Shown: positions 27,052-34,893 of the stretch, piece after piece | Position numbering within the stretch: position 1 is the stretch's first letter | How the letters are laid out: each line of letters starts with the position of its first letter | NCBI RefSeq assembly: GCF_907165045.1 | Contig: NZ_CAJRAU010000006.1 | Coordinates: 186,001-250,000 of the forward strand | DNA from: Dyadobacter linearis | Lineage (GTDB): Bacteria > Bacteroidota > Bacteroidia > Cytophagales > Spirosomataceae | DNA length: 64,000 nucleotides | Direction of reading: 5' to 3' | The notes under the pieces: generated by a model | Seen by the model: only the letters and a program-made list of their open reading frames with translations | Databases searched by the model: none | What the model was told of the DNA's origin: nothing | Translations under genes and position numbers: made by a program

Positions 27052-27099
27052 AGTGTAGAATAGAGGTTTTGGATTTACCAAGATAAGTAATTCTACACT
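27052..27099. repeat. 10-bp inverted repeat between lacI and the DUF3857 gene
   Basis: AGTGTAGAAT (27052-27061) and its exact reverse complement ATTCTACACT (27090-27099) are separated by 28 bp. There is no T-run on either side, so it is not a normal terminator. It could be a regulator site for the DUF3857 gene, whose ATG is 5 bp away. Confidence 0.5.
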
Positions 27100-27120
27100 C
27101 TGCCTGAAAGATTTACAAGC

Positions 27121-28152
27121 TTAAATCCGCAAAGTCGATTCCCTGATCACCAACTCGGAAGGGAGGACGATACTCTCGTGAATGAAGTCACCGGCTCCGT
27201 TGACCTGATTGAGAAACAACCGCGACGCTTCCATTCCGATCTTGCGACCGGGCCGGCTGACGGTTGTGAGTGAGGGAAAAGTGTAGGCTGAGATAGGTGA
27301 ATTGTCAAACCCGATCAGCCCGACTTCCTGCGGGATTTTCAGTTCTTTGTCTTTCACAACCCGCATTGCCCCGATCGCCACCTGATCATTTACACCAAAA
27401 ATAGCATCAGGCGGAGCGGCCATTTCCAGCAATCTTTTGGTAGGAACGATCGCGCTTTCAACTTTGAAATTGGTATTGATAATCAGCTCTTCCTGAACCG
27501 GCATATCGTATTTCTTCAAACAATCCACATAACCTTTCAGCCGCTGCTCAGAAACGGTCAGCCCATTTGGTCCCTTTAAATGCGCTATCCTTTTGTAACC
27601 GATATTGATCAAATGCTCTACTGCCGCAAAAGCGCCGTGGTAATCGTCGACCGTGGCGCGACTGGTTTCAAAATCCTCATATTCCCGGTCAATAAAAATG
27701 AGAGGCGTTTTTCGCTGGATTACACTTTCCAAATGTTCGTAATAGCCTGAGTCATAAGTCTCCTGGGAAACGGAAAGAAAAATCCCTTCGGTCCGGTTGG
27801 AGAGCAGTTTGGAGAGATATTCCTTTTCCAGCATATAATTTTCATTGGTCACACAAATATTAAGCGTGTAGCCCAGTGGCTGCAAAATCGTGTGCAAGCC
27901 CTCGATCACCGCCGTTTCATAGTAATTACTGATCGTCGGAACCACGACTCCGAGCGACGCGGTCTTCTTATTTAACAAGCTGAGAGACACTTCATTCCGC
28001 TGGTAACCCACTTCCCGGGCATATTCCTGAATGTTCTTGCGGGTATCTTCATTGATCGCCGGATGGTCGTTCAAAGCCCTTGAAACTGTGGACGGAGAGC
28101 AGCGAAAACGACGTGCAATATCTTTAATAGTAATCGGACGGGAGGAATTCAT
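27121..28152 (-). CDS. LacI-family transcriptional regulator of inositol use
   Basis: A 343-residue repressor-type protein. Residues 6-30 are the LacI HTH (ITIKDIARRFRCSPSTVSRALND) followed by the hinge region. Residues ~65-340 form the periplasmic-binding-protein-like sensor domain (SLGVVVPTISNYY, EGIFLSVSQE, GVNDQVAIGAMRVV, IGLIGFDNSPISAY). It is divergent from iolB with a 125-bp gap holding the palindrome CAAACGTTTG. In Bacillus the inositol regulator IolR is DeoR-type, so this is a different solution. The likely effector is inositol or a pathway intermediate, and the likely targets are iolB-E, itself and the distant SusC/SusD pair (inference from operators). Confidence 0.85.
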   Translation of the reverse strand: MNSSRPITIKDIARRFRCSPSTVSRALNDHPAINEDTRKNIQEYAREVGYQRNEVSLSLLNKKTASLGVVVPTISNYYETAVIEGLHTILQPLGYTLNICVTNENYMLEKEYLSKLLSNRTEGIFLSVSQETYDSGYYEHLESVIQRKTPLIFIDREYEDFETSRATVDDYHGAFAAVEHLINIGYKRIAHLKGPNGLTVSEQRLKGYVDCLKKYDMPVQEELIINTNFKVESAIVPTKRLLEMAAPPDAIFGVNDQVAIGAMRVVKDKELKIPQEVGLIGFDNSPISAYTFPSLTTVSRPGRKIGMEASRLFLNQVNGAGDFIHESIVLPSELVIRESTLRI

Positions 28153-28189
28153 GGATCGGATAGAGGCGATTAAATCTTATTTATTTTTT

Positions 28190-28199
28190 CAAACGTTTG
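28190..28199. promoter_or_regulatory. LacI-type operator in the lacI-iolB divergent gap
   Basis: CAAACGTTTG lies 37 bp from the lacI start and 78 bp from the iolB start. The flanks (TTTTTTC... and ...CATT) match those of the first operator upstream of SusC. It is therefore placed to control both divergent genes. Confidence 0.75.
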
Positions 28200-28226
28200 C
28201 ATTCGATATTAACATATTTACATTTT
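28196..28226 (+). promoter_or_regulatory. Probable promoter of the iol operon
   Basis: TTTG (28196-28199) is followed after 19 bp by TACATTTT (28219-28226), which fits the Bacteroidota -33 TTTG / -7 TAnnTTTG pattern with one mismatch. The -33 element is the right half of the LacI operator, so repressor binding would directly block it. Confidence 0.5.
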
Positions 28227-28277
28227 GTGTTTAATTTATACAACACTATCATTGTGCAAATCTATTCGATTACCGCG

Positions 28278-29138
28278 ATGAGTGACTTATTGATCAAGCC
28301 GAAAAATGACAAAAACTACCATTCAATGACAGCCGAACAATCGGGTTGGACGTATTTGAACTTTGAGGCGAAAATACTGGATGTTAATGAACAAATATCC
28401 GGCAATACCGGAGAATACGAATATTGCATTGTTTTATTGGGAGGCAATTTTAAAGTGGAAGCCGCCGGGCAAACCTGGGAAACGCGGAATGGACGGAAAG
28501 ACGTTTTTAGCGGCATCGGCCACGCGATGTATCTTTCCAGAAACACAGAATTTGTCCTCACTTCACAATCTGCTCAAACCGACATCGCGATCTGTAAAGT
28601 TCTTTCTGACGAAGATCACCCACCCAGAATGAAGCGCCCGGAAGAAGCCGCGATCGAGTACCGCGGGGGAGATAATGCTAACCGGCAGATAAACAGTTTG
28701 CTGGAACCTGGTTTTGATTGTCATAAAATCGTTTGCGTAGAAGTATATACACCTTCCGGCAATTGGAGTTCATTTCCGGCGCATAAGCACGATGAAAGAA
28801 AGGTTGATGCCGACGGTAACTTGCTGGAAGCGAACCTGGAAGAGATCTATTTTTATAAAATCGACAAACCGCAGGGCTACGCTATTCAGCAGGTCTACAC
28901 CGAAGATCGCTCGCTGGATGAGATTGTTAGAGTGAAACACAACGAAGCGGTACTGGTTCCGAAAGGCTACCACCCGGTAGTAGCAGGCCACGGTTACAAT
29001 GTTTACTACCTCAACTTCCTGGCCGGCAGCGACCAGTCACTAGCGAACACGTCCGACCCCGACCACGACTGGATTTACGGCACCTGGAAAGGCTCGGATC
29101 CAAGGTTACCGATTGTGACGGCGGAAATGAATGGGTAG
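28278..29138 (+). CDS. iolB: 5-deoxy-glucuronate isomerase
   Basis: A 286-residue double-cupin enzyme that converts 5-deoxy-D-glucuronate to 2-deoxy-5-keto-D-gluconate in inositol breakdown. The C-terminal cupin carries the metal-site signature PAHKHDERK and EEIYFYKIDKPQGYAIQQVYT, and ends YLNFLAGSDQSLANTSDPDHDWI, as in IolB. ATG 28278 was chosen because MSDLLIKPKN is the usual start; an upstream in-frame ATG would overlap the promoter. It is the first gene of the operon. Length agrees with the Bacillus enzyme (about 270). Confidence 0.92.
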   Translation: MSDLLIKPKNDKNYHSMTAEQSGWTYLNFEAKILDVNEQISGNTGEYEYCIVLLGGNFKVEAAGQTWETRNGRKDVFSGIGHAMYLSRNTEFVLTSQSAQTDIAICKVLSDEDHPPRMKRPEEAAIEYRGGDNANRQINSLLEPGFDCHKIVCVEVYTPSGNWSSFPAHKHDERKVDADGNLLEANLEEIYFYKIDKPQGYAIQQVYTEDRSLDEIVRVKHNEAVLVPKGYHPVVAGHGYNVYYLNFLAGSDQSLANTSDPDHDWIYGTWKGSDPRLPIVTAEMNG

Positions 29139-29280
29139 TTAGCTGTTAGCTGTTAGCTGTTAGCTGTTAGCTATTAGCTGTTGGCCTGGGAGTCGATGAA
29201 TAAGAATTTAATACTAAAATTTAAAGCGAAAGCAGAAAACCTAATTGCTAATAGCTAATTGCTAATAGCCAATAGTTCAA
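29139..29280. repeat. Heptamer inverted-repeat element 2 (TTAGCTG arms), iolB-iolC gap
   Basis: The left arm (29139-29182) has about five near-perfect TTAGCTG units beginning directly after the iolB stop codon. An AT-rich core follows, then a right arm (29241-29275) of TAGCTAAT-type complements. It fills nearly the whole 167-bp gap between iolB and iolC and could fold into a long hairpin in the transcript. Confidence 0.85.
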
Positions 29281-29305
29281 AGCTTTCAGCAAAACCCAAA
29301 GCCAA

Positions 29306-30313
29306 ATGAAACCCCTCGACCTATTAACCCTCGGCCGCTCTTCTATTGACTTGTATTCAGCGAATGTAGGCAGCCCTTTTGAAAAAATTGAAGCGTTTAA
29401 TGCATTCGTAGGCGGCTGTCCGCTGAATATCGCGACTGGCAGTCAGCGGCTTGGATTGAAAACTGCTATTCTTACCGGAATTGGAAACGACCAGGTCGGA
29501 AATTTTATCAAGCACTTTTTAGATAAAGAAGGCATTTCAACCGAGTGGGTACCGGTGATCGAAGGAACCAGAAGTTCCGCAGTGGTATTGGGCATAGAGC
29601 CGCCCGACCGCTTCCCGCTGGTTTACTATCGCGAAAACTGCGCTGATATTAATCTCAATATCGATCACGTAGCTGCTATTCCTTTTGAGAATTTCAAAGC
29701 GGCTGCTTTTTCAGGAACTGCATTCAGTAAGGATCCAAGTCGGACAGCGATGTTTTATGCATTGGAACTGGCCAAACAAAATGACGTGATCAGGCTCCTG
29801 GACATTGACTTCCGGGCCGATCAATGGTTCGACCCGCGTGCATTTGGCGTTACAATCCGGGCTGCATTGGGGAGTTTCAATATTGTAGTGGGCACAGAAG
29901 AAGAAATCCTGGCTACTTTTTTGACAGATAAAGAACAATTATTGATCAAACACCAGCAGATATCCGCACCTGAGATCAGAGGAAATATCGAGAACGGAAT
30001 TAGTGAAATACTTGCTTCGGGCGTAGAAACGCTGGTTGTAAAAAGGGGAAAAGACGGCGCATCCATTTTCCAGCCGGGCAAGGAAGAAGTAAAGGTACCA
30101 GGCTTTCCGGTCGAAGTTTTGAATGTACTGGGAGCCGGAGACGCGTTCTGTGCTGGGTTCTCTTATGGATTATTAAATGACTGGGATCTATACAAAAGTG
30201 TAAGAATGGGCAACGCCTGCGGCGCAATCATAGTAACCAGAGAAGGCTGCGCCAACTTCATGCCAACACTGGAAGAAGTGACGGCGTTTACGGAATCTTA
30301 CGGGGGGTTGTGA
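29306..30313 (+). CDS. iolC: 5-dehydro-2-deoxygluconokinase
   Basis: A 335-residue PfkB/ribokinase-family kinase that phosphorylates 2-deoxy-5-keto-gluconate. The first PfkB signature is GGCPLNIATGSQRLGLKTAILTGIG near residues 36-58, and the second is GAGDAFCAGF at 276-285 with catalytic Asp279. TLGRSSIDLYSANVG at the N-terminus is characteristic of IolC. It is a stand-alone IolC without the C-terminal aldolase-like DUF2090 domain found in some species, which agrees with the presence of a separate iolJ. Confidence 0.92.
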   Translation: MKPLDLLTLGRSSIDLYSANVGSPFEKIEAFNAFVGGCPLNIATGSQRLGLKTAILTGIGNDQVGNFIKHFLDKEGISTEWVPVIEGTRSSAVVLGIEPPDRFPLVYYRENCADINLNIDHVAAIPFENFKAAAFSGTAFSKDPSRTAMFYALELAKQNDVIRLLDIDFRADQWFDPRAFGVTIRAALGSFNIVVGTEEEILATFLTDKEQLLIKHQQISAPEIRGNIENGISEILASGVETLVVKRGKDGASIFQPGKEEVKVPGFPVEVLNVLGAGDAFCAGFSYGLLNDWDLYKSVRMGNACGAIIVTREGCANFMPTLEEVTAFTESYGGL

Positions 30314-30368
30314 GGGGAGGAAAGGGAGGAAGGAGGAAAGGGAGGAAGGAAGGAAGGAAGGAAGGCGG
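30311..30368 (+). repeat. Polypurine tract (GGAGGAAA/GGAA units), iolC-iolA gap
   Basis: Starting at the iolC stop codon, some 55 bases are purines only, made of GGAGGAAAG and then GGAA units. A related purine arm occurs at 37738-37763. In the mRNA it would look like several tandem ribosome-binding sites with no start codon after them. Confidence 0.85.
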
Positions 30369-30426
30369 CCCTCATAGGCAGCAAGGGGCAAATAATCAAA
30401 AAAGCAAATCATCAAATAAATAAACA

Positions 30427-30487
30427 GGGCTTCAGCCCAAAAAAGGGCGAAGCCCAAAAATCAATTGCCGTGGGCTTCAGCCCATGG
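30427..30487. repeat. GGGCTTCAGCCC hairpin cluster upstream of iolA
   Basis: GGGCTTCAGCCC (30427-30438), six A, then GGGCGAAGCCC (30445-30455) can fold as a nested hairpin: GGGCTTC pairs with GAAGCCC and the inner GCCC pairs with GGGC. After AAATCAATTG comes CCGTGGGCT / AGCCCATGG (30468-30487), the same family as the 44-bp repeats at 21848 and 22296. The last hairpin ends 16 bp before the iolA ATG. Confidence 0.8.
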
Positions 30488-30503
30488 ATAACAGATAGAT
30501 AGG

Positions 30504-31970
30504 ATGGAAAAATTACAGAATTATATTAATGGGGAGTGGGTTGATAGCCATTCAGATCAGTTTGAAAAAGTGCTCAATCCGGCGAATCAGGAGGTATTGG
30601 CGCTGGTTCCTTTTGGTAACAGGCAGGATGTAGCTGACGCGGCAGCGGCGGCGCAAAGCGGTTTCCAGGAATGGAGAAGTATGCCGGTTTCGAAGCGGGT
30701 ACAGTATTTATTCAAGCTGAAAACTTTACTCGAAGACAACATCGACGATATCGCAAAAACTATCACGCTTGAATCTGGGAAAACTTTTATAGAGGCAAGG
30801 GCTGAGATTGTCCGCGCGATTGAAAACGTGGAAAATGCCTGCGGAACCCCTACTTTGATCCAGGGAGAATTTTCAGAAGATATTGCCAAAGGAATTGACG
30901 AATACATGATCAGGCAGCCGCTGGGCGTTTGTGCATGTATCGCGCCGTTTAACTTTCCGGGGATGATCACGTTCTGGTTTTTGCCTTATGCACTTGCCTG
31001 CGGGAACAGCTATATTATCAAACCGTCCGAAAAGGTACCACTTACGATGACCAAGATCGTGGGATTAATGGAGCAGCTGGATCTCCCGAAGGGGGTATTG
31101 AATCTGGTACAAGGAGCGAGAGAGGTTGTAGATTCTTTGCTGGAACATCCTGTCATCAAAGCAATTAGCTTCGTTGGCTCTTCAAATGTCGCTCGTCACG
31201 TTTACGCCAAAGGAGCTGCAAACGGAAAACGCGTGCAAGCACAGGGCGGCGCCAAAAATCCTGTGATTGTATTGCCGGATGCGGATATTGAAATGACTTC
31301 CCAGATCGTGATCGACAGTGTGTACGGCTGCGCGGGCCAGCGTTGCCTCGCCGCTTCTACCATTATTACAGTTGGTGATCACAAGGATATTACGGAGAGT
31401 CTGGTTGAATCAGCAAAAGCCAGAAAAACCGGTTTTGGACTCGACAGCGACGTTTTAATGGGTCCGGTAATTTCTCCTGAAAGTAAAAACCGCGTACAAA
31501 CGCTCATTGAAAGAGGTATTAACGAAGGCGGACGTTTACTGGTCGACGGACGTAACGCGAAAGTGGACGGTTATGAGCAAGGTAACTTTATTAATCCAAC
31601 CATTATTGAAGATATTCCGCTTGACGGGGAACTGGCTTCAACAGAGATATTCGGTCCGGTATTGAGCCTGGTACATATCAATACGATTGACGAAGCGATA
31701 CGCTATATCAATGCGGGAAAATACGGAAATATGGCCTGCATATTCACCAGCAGCGGCTCCAATGCCAGAAAATTCCGGCACGAAGCTGAGGCCGGGAATA
31801 TTGGTATTAACATTGGCGTAGCCGCACCCGTCGCGCAATTCCCATTCTCAGGCTGGAAAGACAGCTTTTACGGCGACCTCCACGGCCAGGGCAAACACGC
31901 AATAGAATTTTTTACCCAAACCAAAGTAGTGATAGAACGCTGGCTGAAAGAATGGAACAGAAAATTCTAA
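30504..31970 (+). CDS. iolA: Malonate-semialdehyde / methylmalonate-semialdehyde dehydrogenase (CoA-acylating)
   Basis: A 488-residue aldehyde dehydrogenase that converts malonate semialdehyde to acetyl-CoA (and methylmalonate semialdehyde to propionyl-CoA) with NAD and CoA. CIAPFNFPGM contains Asn150, the oxyanion residue. GCAGQRC has the nucleophile Cys281, and this motif is specific to the MmsA/IolA branch. The glutamate general base of other ALDHs is absent at VQAQGGAKN, as expected for CoA-acylating members. It catalyses the last step of the pathway in this operon. Confidence 0.92.
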   Translation: MEKLQNYINGEWVDSHSDQFEKVLNPANQEVLALVPFGNRQDVADAAAAAQSGFQEWRSMPVSKRVQYLFKLKTLLEDNIDDIAKTITLESGKTFIEARAEIVRAIENVENACGTPTLIQGEFSEDIAKGIDEYMIRQPLGVCACIAPFNFPGMITFWFLPYALACGNSYIIKPSEKVPLTMTKIVGLMEQLDLPKGVLNLVQGAREVVDSLLEHPVIKAISFVGSSNVARHVYAKGAANGKRVQAQGGAKNPVIVLPDADIEMTSQIVIDSVYGCAGQRCLAASTIITVGDHKDITESLVESAKARKTGFGLDSDVLMGPVISPESKNRVQTLIERGINEGGRLLVDGRNAKVDGYEQGNFINPTIIEDIPLDGELASTEIFGPVLSLVHINTIDEAIRYINAGKYGNMACIFTSSGSNARKFRHEAEAGNIGINIGVAAPVAQFPFSGWKDSFYGDLHGQGKHAIEFFTQTKVVIERWLKEWNRKF

Positions 31971-32009
31971 ATCAAGAAAAACAAAACATCAATTAACCCT
32001 AATCAATAC

Positions 32010-32029
32010 CCGTCGACTTAAGTCGACGG
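32010..32029. repeat. 20-bp perfect palindrome in the iolA-iolG gap
   Basis: CCGTCGACTTAAGTCGACGG is a perfect 20-bp palindrome, flanked by ATACC and GGTAT that lengthen the stem, and preceded by AATCAAT as in the 44-bp elements. It ends 13 bp before the iolG ATG. It looks like a second family of REP-like hairpins. Confidence 0.8.
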
Positions 32030-32042
32030 CAAGGTATCCAAA

Positions 32043-33071
32043 ATGGCTAAAAAACTTAAGACTGGCGTGATCGGACTTGGTCGGATCGGGCAGATACACC
32101 TGAGTAACCTGGTGCATCATATGCCTCATGCAGAGGTGATTATCGCTTCCGACGTTTCGCCGGAATCCCACGCTTTTGCATTGAATCTTGGCGTGAAAGA
32201 AGTTACTACCGATGCGTACGATGTGATCAACCACCCTGATGTGGAGGCAGTGATCGTATGCTCCCCTACCCCGTTTCACGTTCCGTACACCGTGGCGGCA
32301 GCTCGTCAGAAAAAGCATATCTTCTGCGAAAAACCGCTGGATGTGACATTGGAAGCGATCCACGAGGCAGAAAAAGCGGTGACCGAAAACAATGTCAAGC
32401 TCATGCTCGGTTTCAACCGCCGGTTCGACGCGAATTTTAATAATGTAAGAACCCTGGTCGAAGCCAACAAGATCGGCGACCCGCATATTCTGCGCATTAC
32501 CAGCCGCGATCCTGCGCCCCCGCCGGTGGAATATCTTAAAATCTCTGGCGGCATATTCCTCGATATGTCGATCCACGACTTCGATATGGCGCGGTTTATC
32601 GTGGGCAGCGAAGTGACAGAAGTTTTTGTGAAAGGCGACGCGCTGATCCATCCAGAGATCAAGGAATTTGGTGATATTGATACAGCGGTGATCGTTTTAA
32701 CATTCGAAAATGGTGCGATCGGCGTGATCGACAATAGCCGGAAAGCAGTTTACGGTTACGACCAGCGGCTTGAAATTTTTGGGTCAAAAGGAATGGCGAA
32801 AGCTGAAAACAATACGGCTGACACACTGATTCATTTTGACGATAATGGCGGCCACAGCTCACTTCCGCTTCATTTTTTCCTTGAAAGGTATGAAACTGCG
32901 TACCGCGTTTGCCTCAAATCTTTTATAGATTGCGTGCTAAACGACAAGCCTTCGCCGGTTGACGCGCATGATGGATTAATGGCAACTGCGATCGGCATTG
33001 CAGCAATGAAATCACTGACAGAAGGCAGGAGCGTGAAGATTAGTGAGGTGTTGCAGTATGCGGAGGTGTAA
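32043..33071 (+). CDS. iolG: Inositol 2-dehydrogenase
   Basis: A 342-residue Gfo/Idh/MocA-family NAD-dependent enzyme that oxidises myo-inositol to scyllo-inosose. GVIGLGRIG (residues 8-16) binds NAD. EKPLD (Lys97) and FLDMSIHDFDMARF (Asp174, His178) form the catalytic Lys-Asp-His set; this last motif is a hallmark of IolG. The Gfo/Idh/MocA C-terminal domain is complete. It is the first enzyme of the pathway; chiro- or scyllo-inositol may also be accepted. Confidence 0.92.
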   Translation: MAKKLKTGVIGLGRIGQIHLSNLVHHMPHAEVIIASDVSPESHAFALNLGVKEVTTDAYDVINHPDVEAVIVCSPTPFHVPYTVAAARQKKHIFCEKPLDVTLEAIHEAEKAVTENNVKLMLGFNRRFDANFNNVRTLVEANKIGDPHILRITSRDPAPPPVEYLKISGGIFLDMSIHDFDMARFIVGSEVTEVFVKGDALIHPEIKEFGDIDTAVIVLTFENGAIGVIDNSRKAVYGYDQRLEIFGSKGMAKAENNTADTLIHFDDNGGHSSLPLHFFLERYETAYRVCLKSFIDCVLNDKPSPVDAHDGLMATAIGIAAMKSLTEGRSVKISEVLQYAEV

Positions 33072-33083
33072 ACAACACGTTTT

Positions 33084-33143
33084 GTCATTTATTGTCAGGT
33101 GTAGTCAGTAGTAGTCATTTTTGGTCATTTATAGTCACTTATT
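33084..33143 (+). repeat. GTCA decamer array, iolG-symporter gap
   Basis: GTCA recurs at 33084, 33094, 33104, 33114, 33124 and 33134, exactly 10 bp apart, with variable TA-rich hexamers between (TTTATT, GGTGTA, GTAGTA, TTTTTG, TTTATA, CTTATT). The 60-bp array takes up most of the 85-bp gap. There is no inverted partner arm, unlike the other repeats in this operon. Confidence 0.85.
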
Positions 33144-33156
33144 GTTCTAAACCCGA

Positions 33157-34770
33157 ATGTCCACAACCGGTTTGCAATCGCTGGATTATGTTGTATTCTT
33201 TATTTATCTGATAGGCGTTTCTGCTTATGGTTACTGGATTTACAAGAAAAAAAGTGCGAAAGAAGTAAGCTCGACAGACTACTTTCTGGCTGAGGGTTCC
33301 CTCACATTCTGGGCAATAGGCGCTTCGATTATCGCTTCCAATATCTCCGCCGAGCACTTTATCGGGATGTCCGGCTCGGGATTTGCTATCGGGCTGGCGA
33401 TTTCTTCTTATGAATGGATGGCTGCGGCTTCACTGATCGTGGTGGCCGTTTTCATTCTGCCGGTTTATCTCAAAAACAAAATTTACACCATGCCCCAGTT
33501 TCTGCGGGAAAGGTACAATCCTACCGTAGCCACGATTATGGCCGTTTTTTGGCTCTTACTGTATGTTTTTGTGAACCTCACTTCGATTCTCTATCTCGGC
33601 GCTCTGGCACTGGAAGTAACCGCGGGACTGAATTTTAATTACGGAATTATCGGTCTGGGAGTTTTCGCGGTCGTTATCACGATCGGCGGGATGAAGGTGA
33701 TCGGCTATACCGACGTGGTGCAGGTGATCGTGCTCATTTTGGGCGGACTGGCTACTACTTACCTCGCGCTGGATCTGGTGTCAACGCATTTTAATAAACC
33801 GGGTATTTTCAATGCATTAGGCTTGCTGAGAGAGCAGGCGGATACGCATTTTCACATGATTTTGCCCAAAGAAAGTCCTTTTTACAAAGACCTGCCAGGC
33901 TTGACGGTGATTATCGGTGCGATGTGGATCAATAACCTGGCTTATTTTGGTTGTAATCAATACATTATTCAGCGCAGCCTGGGGGCCGATTTGAAAACCG
34001 CTCGCAAGGGGATTCTATTCGCTGCTTTACTCAAACTACTGATCCCGATCATCGTCGTTATTCCGGGTATTGCCGCTTTTGTTTTGTATCAAAATGGTAT
34101 GTTTCAGCAAGAAATGCTAGACGGAACCGGAGCAGTAAAGCCTGATCACGCTTACCCGGTTCTATTGAACTTACTCCCGGCGGGCTTGAAAGGAATGGCC
34201 TTTGCAGCACTTACGGCGGCAATCGTCGCTTCCCTCGCCGGAAAAGCGAACAGTATTTCGACGATTTTTACACTGGATATTTACAAACAATACATTGCCC
34301 CGAATGCATCGGAGAAACAGCTGGTCAGAGTCGGTCGCTATACGATTTATGTGGCCATGGCGATTGGGGTATTGATTGCGCCGCAGCTGCGGGTTTTGGA
34401 TCAGGCTTACCAGTTTATTCAGGAATATAGCAGCTTCATTACGCCGGGCGTGTTTGCGATTTTCATACTCGGAATGTTCTGGAAAAGAACCACTTCCGCC
34501 GCCGCGCTTACAGCCGCATTGCTCACTATTCCATTGTCGACTGCGGGAAAGTTTCTTGCACCGGAAATACCGTTTCTTGACCGTATGGGCTACATTTTCG
34601 TAATACTGTGCGTGATAATAGTTGTGATTTCACTTGCTGATCCGAAAAGTAAAAACAATCCTAAGAGCTTGGAAATCAGCCAATCCATGTTTATGCCCGG
34701 CAAAAGTTTCGTCATCGGATCGGTACTCATTTGCGGCGTGATCGCGGCTTTGTATACGGTGTTTTGGTAG
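33157..34770 (+). CDS. Sodium/solute symporter (SSS family), probable inositol transporter
   Basis: A 537-residue inner-membrane protein with about 14 helices. The first helix (LDYVVFFIYLIGVSAYGYWI), the STDYFLAEGSLTFWAIGASIIASNISAEHFIGMSGSGF segment (sodium-site helix) and YTDVVQVIVLILGG are standard for SglT/SMIT-like carriers. Human inositol carriers SMIT1/2 belong to the same family. Its place inside the inositol operon makes inositol the likely substrate (inference). An element of 123 bp with heptamer repeats follows before iolJ. Confidence 0.88.
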   Translation: MSTTGLQSLDYVVFFIYLIGVSAYGYWIYKKKSAKEVSSTDYFLAEGSLTFWAIGASIIASNISAEHFIGMSGSGFAIGLAISSYEWMAAASLIVVAVFILPVYLKNKIYTMPQFLRERYNPTVATIMAVFWLLLYVFVNLTSILYLGALALEVTAGLNFNYGIIGLGVFAVVITIGGMKVIGYTDVVQVIVLILGGLATTYLALDLVSTHFNKPGIFNALGLLREQADTHFHMILPKESPFYKDLPGLTVIIGAMWINNLAYFGCNQYIIQRSLGADLKTARKGILFAALLKLLIPIIVVIPGIAAFVLYQNGMFQQEMLDGTGAVKPDHAYPVLLNLLPAGLKGMAFAALTAAIVASLAGKANSISTIFTLDIYKQYIAPNASEKQLVRVGRYTIYVAMAIGVLIAPQLRVLDQAYQFIQEYSSFITPGVFAIFILGMFWKRTTSAAALTAALLTIPLSTAGKFLAPEIPFLDRMGYIFVILCVIIVVISLADPKSKNNPKSLEISQSMFMPGKSFVIGSVLICGVIAALYTVFW

Positions 34771-34774
34771 GGAT

Positions 34775-34888
34775 TGGCCGTTAGCTGTTAGCTTTTGGCT
34801 GTTAGCTTTTAGTCCAATATTACTGATACGCATTAAAAACAGAAGAATATAGCCAATAGCTAAAGGCTAACAGCTAAAAGCCAACAAC
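34775..34888. repeat. Heptamer inverted-repeat element 3 (TTAGCTG arms), symporter-iolJ gap
   Basis: The left arm (34775-34813) contains TTAGCTG, TTAGCTT and TTGGCTG units. An AT-rich core of ~35 bp follows, and the right arm (34850-34888) has the complements AGCCAATAGCTAA, GGCTAACAGCTAA, AAGCCAAC. It fills the gap from the symporter stop to six bases before the iolJ ATG. Confidence 0.85.
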
Positions 34889-34893
34889 CAAAC

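Noticed and set aside
30311..30368. Polypurine tract considered as a functional ribosome-binding region
   Set aside because: No start codon follows at a useful distance; iolA begins more than 130 bp downstream.
33084..33143. The GTCA array considered as a CRISPR remnant
   Set aside because: The repeat unit is 4 bp and the spacers 6 bp; there is no 25-40 bp repeat and no cas gene in the window.
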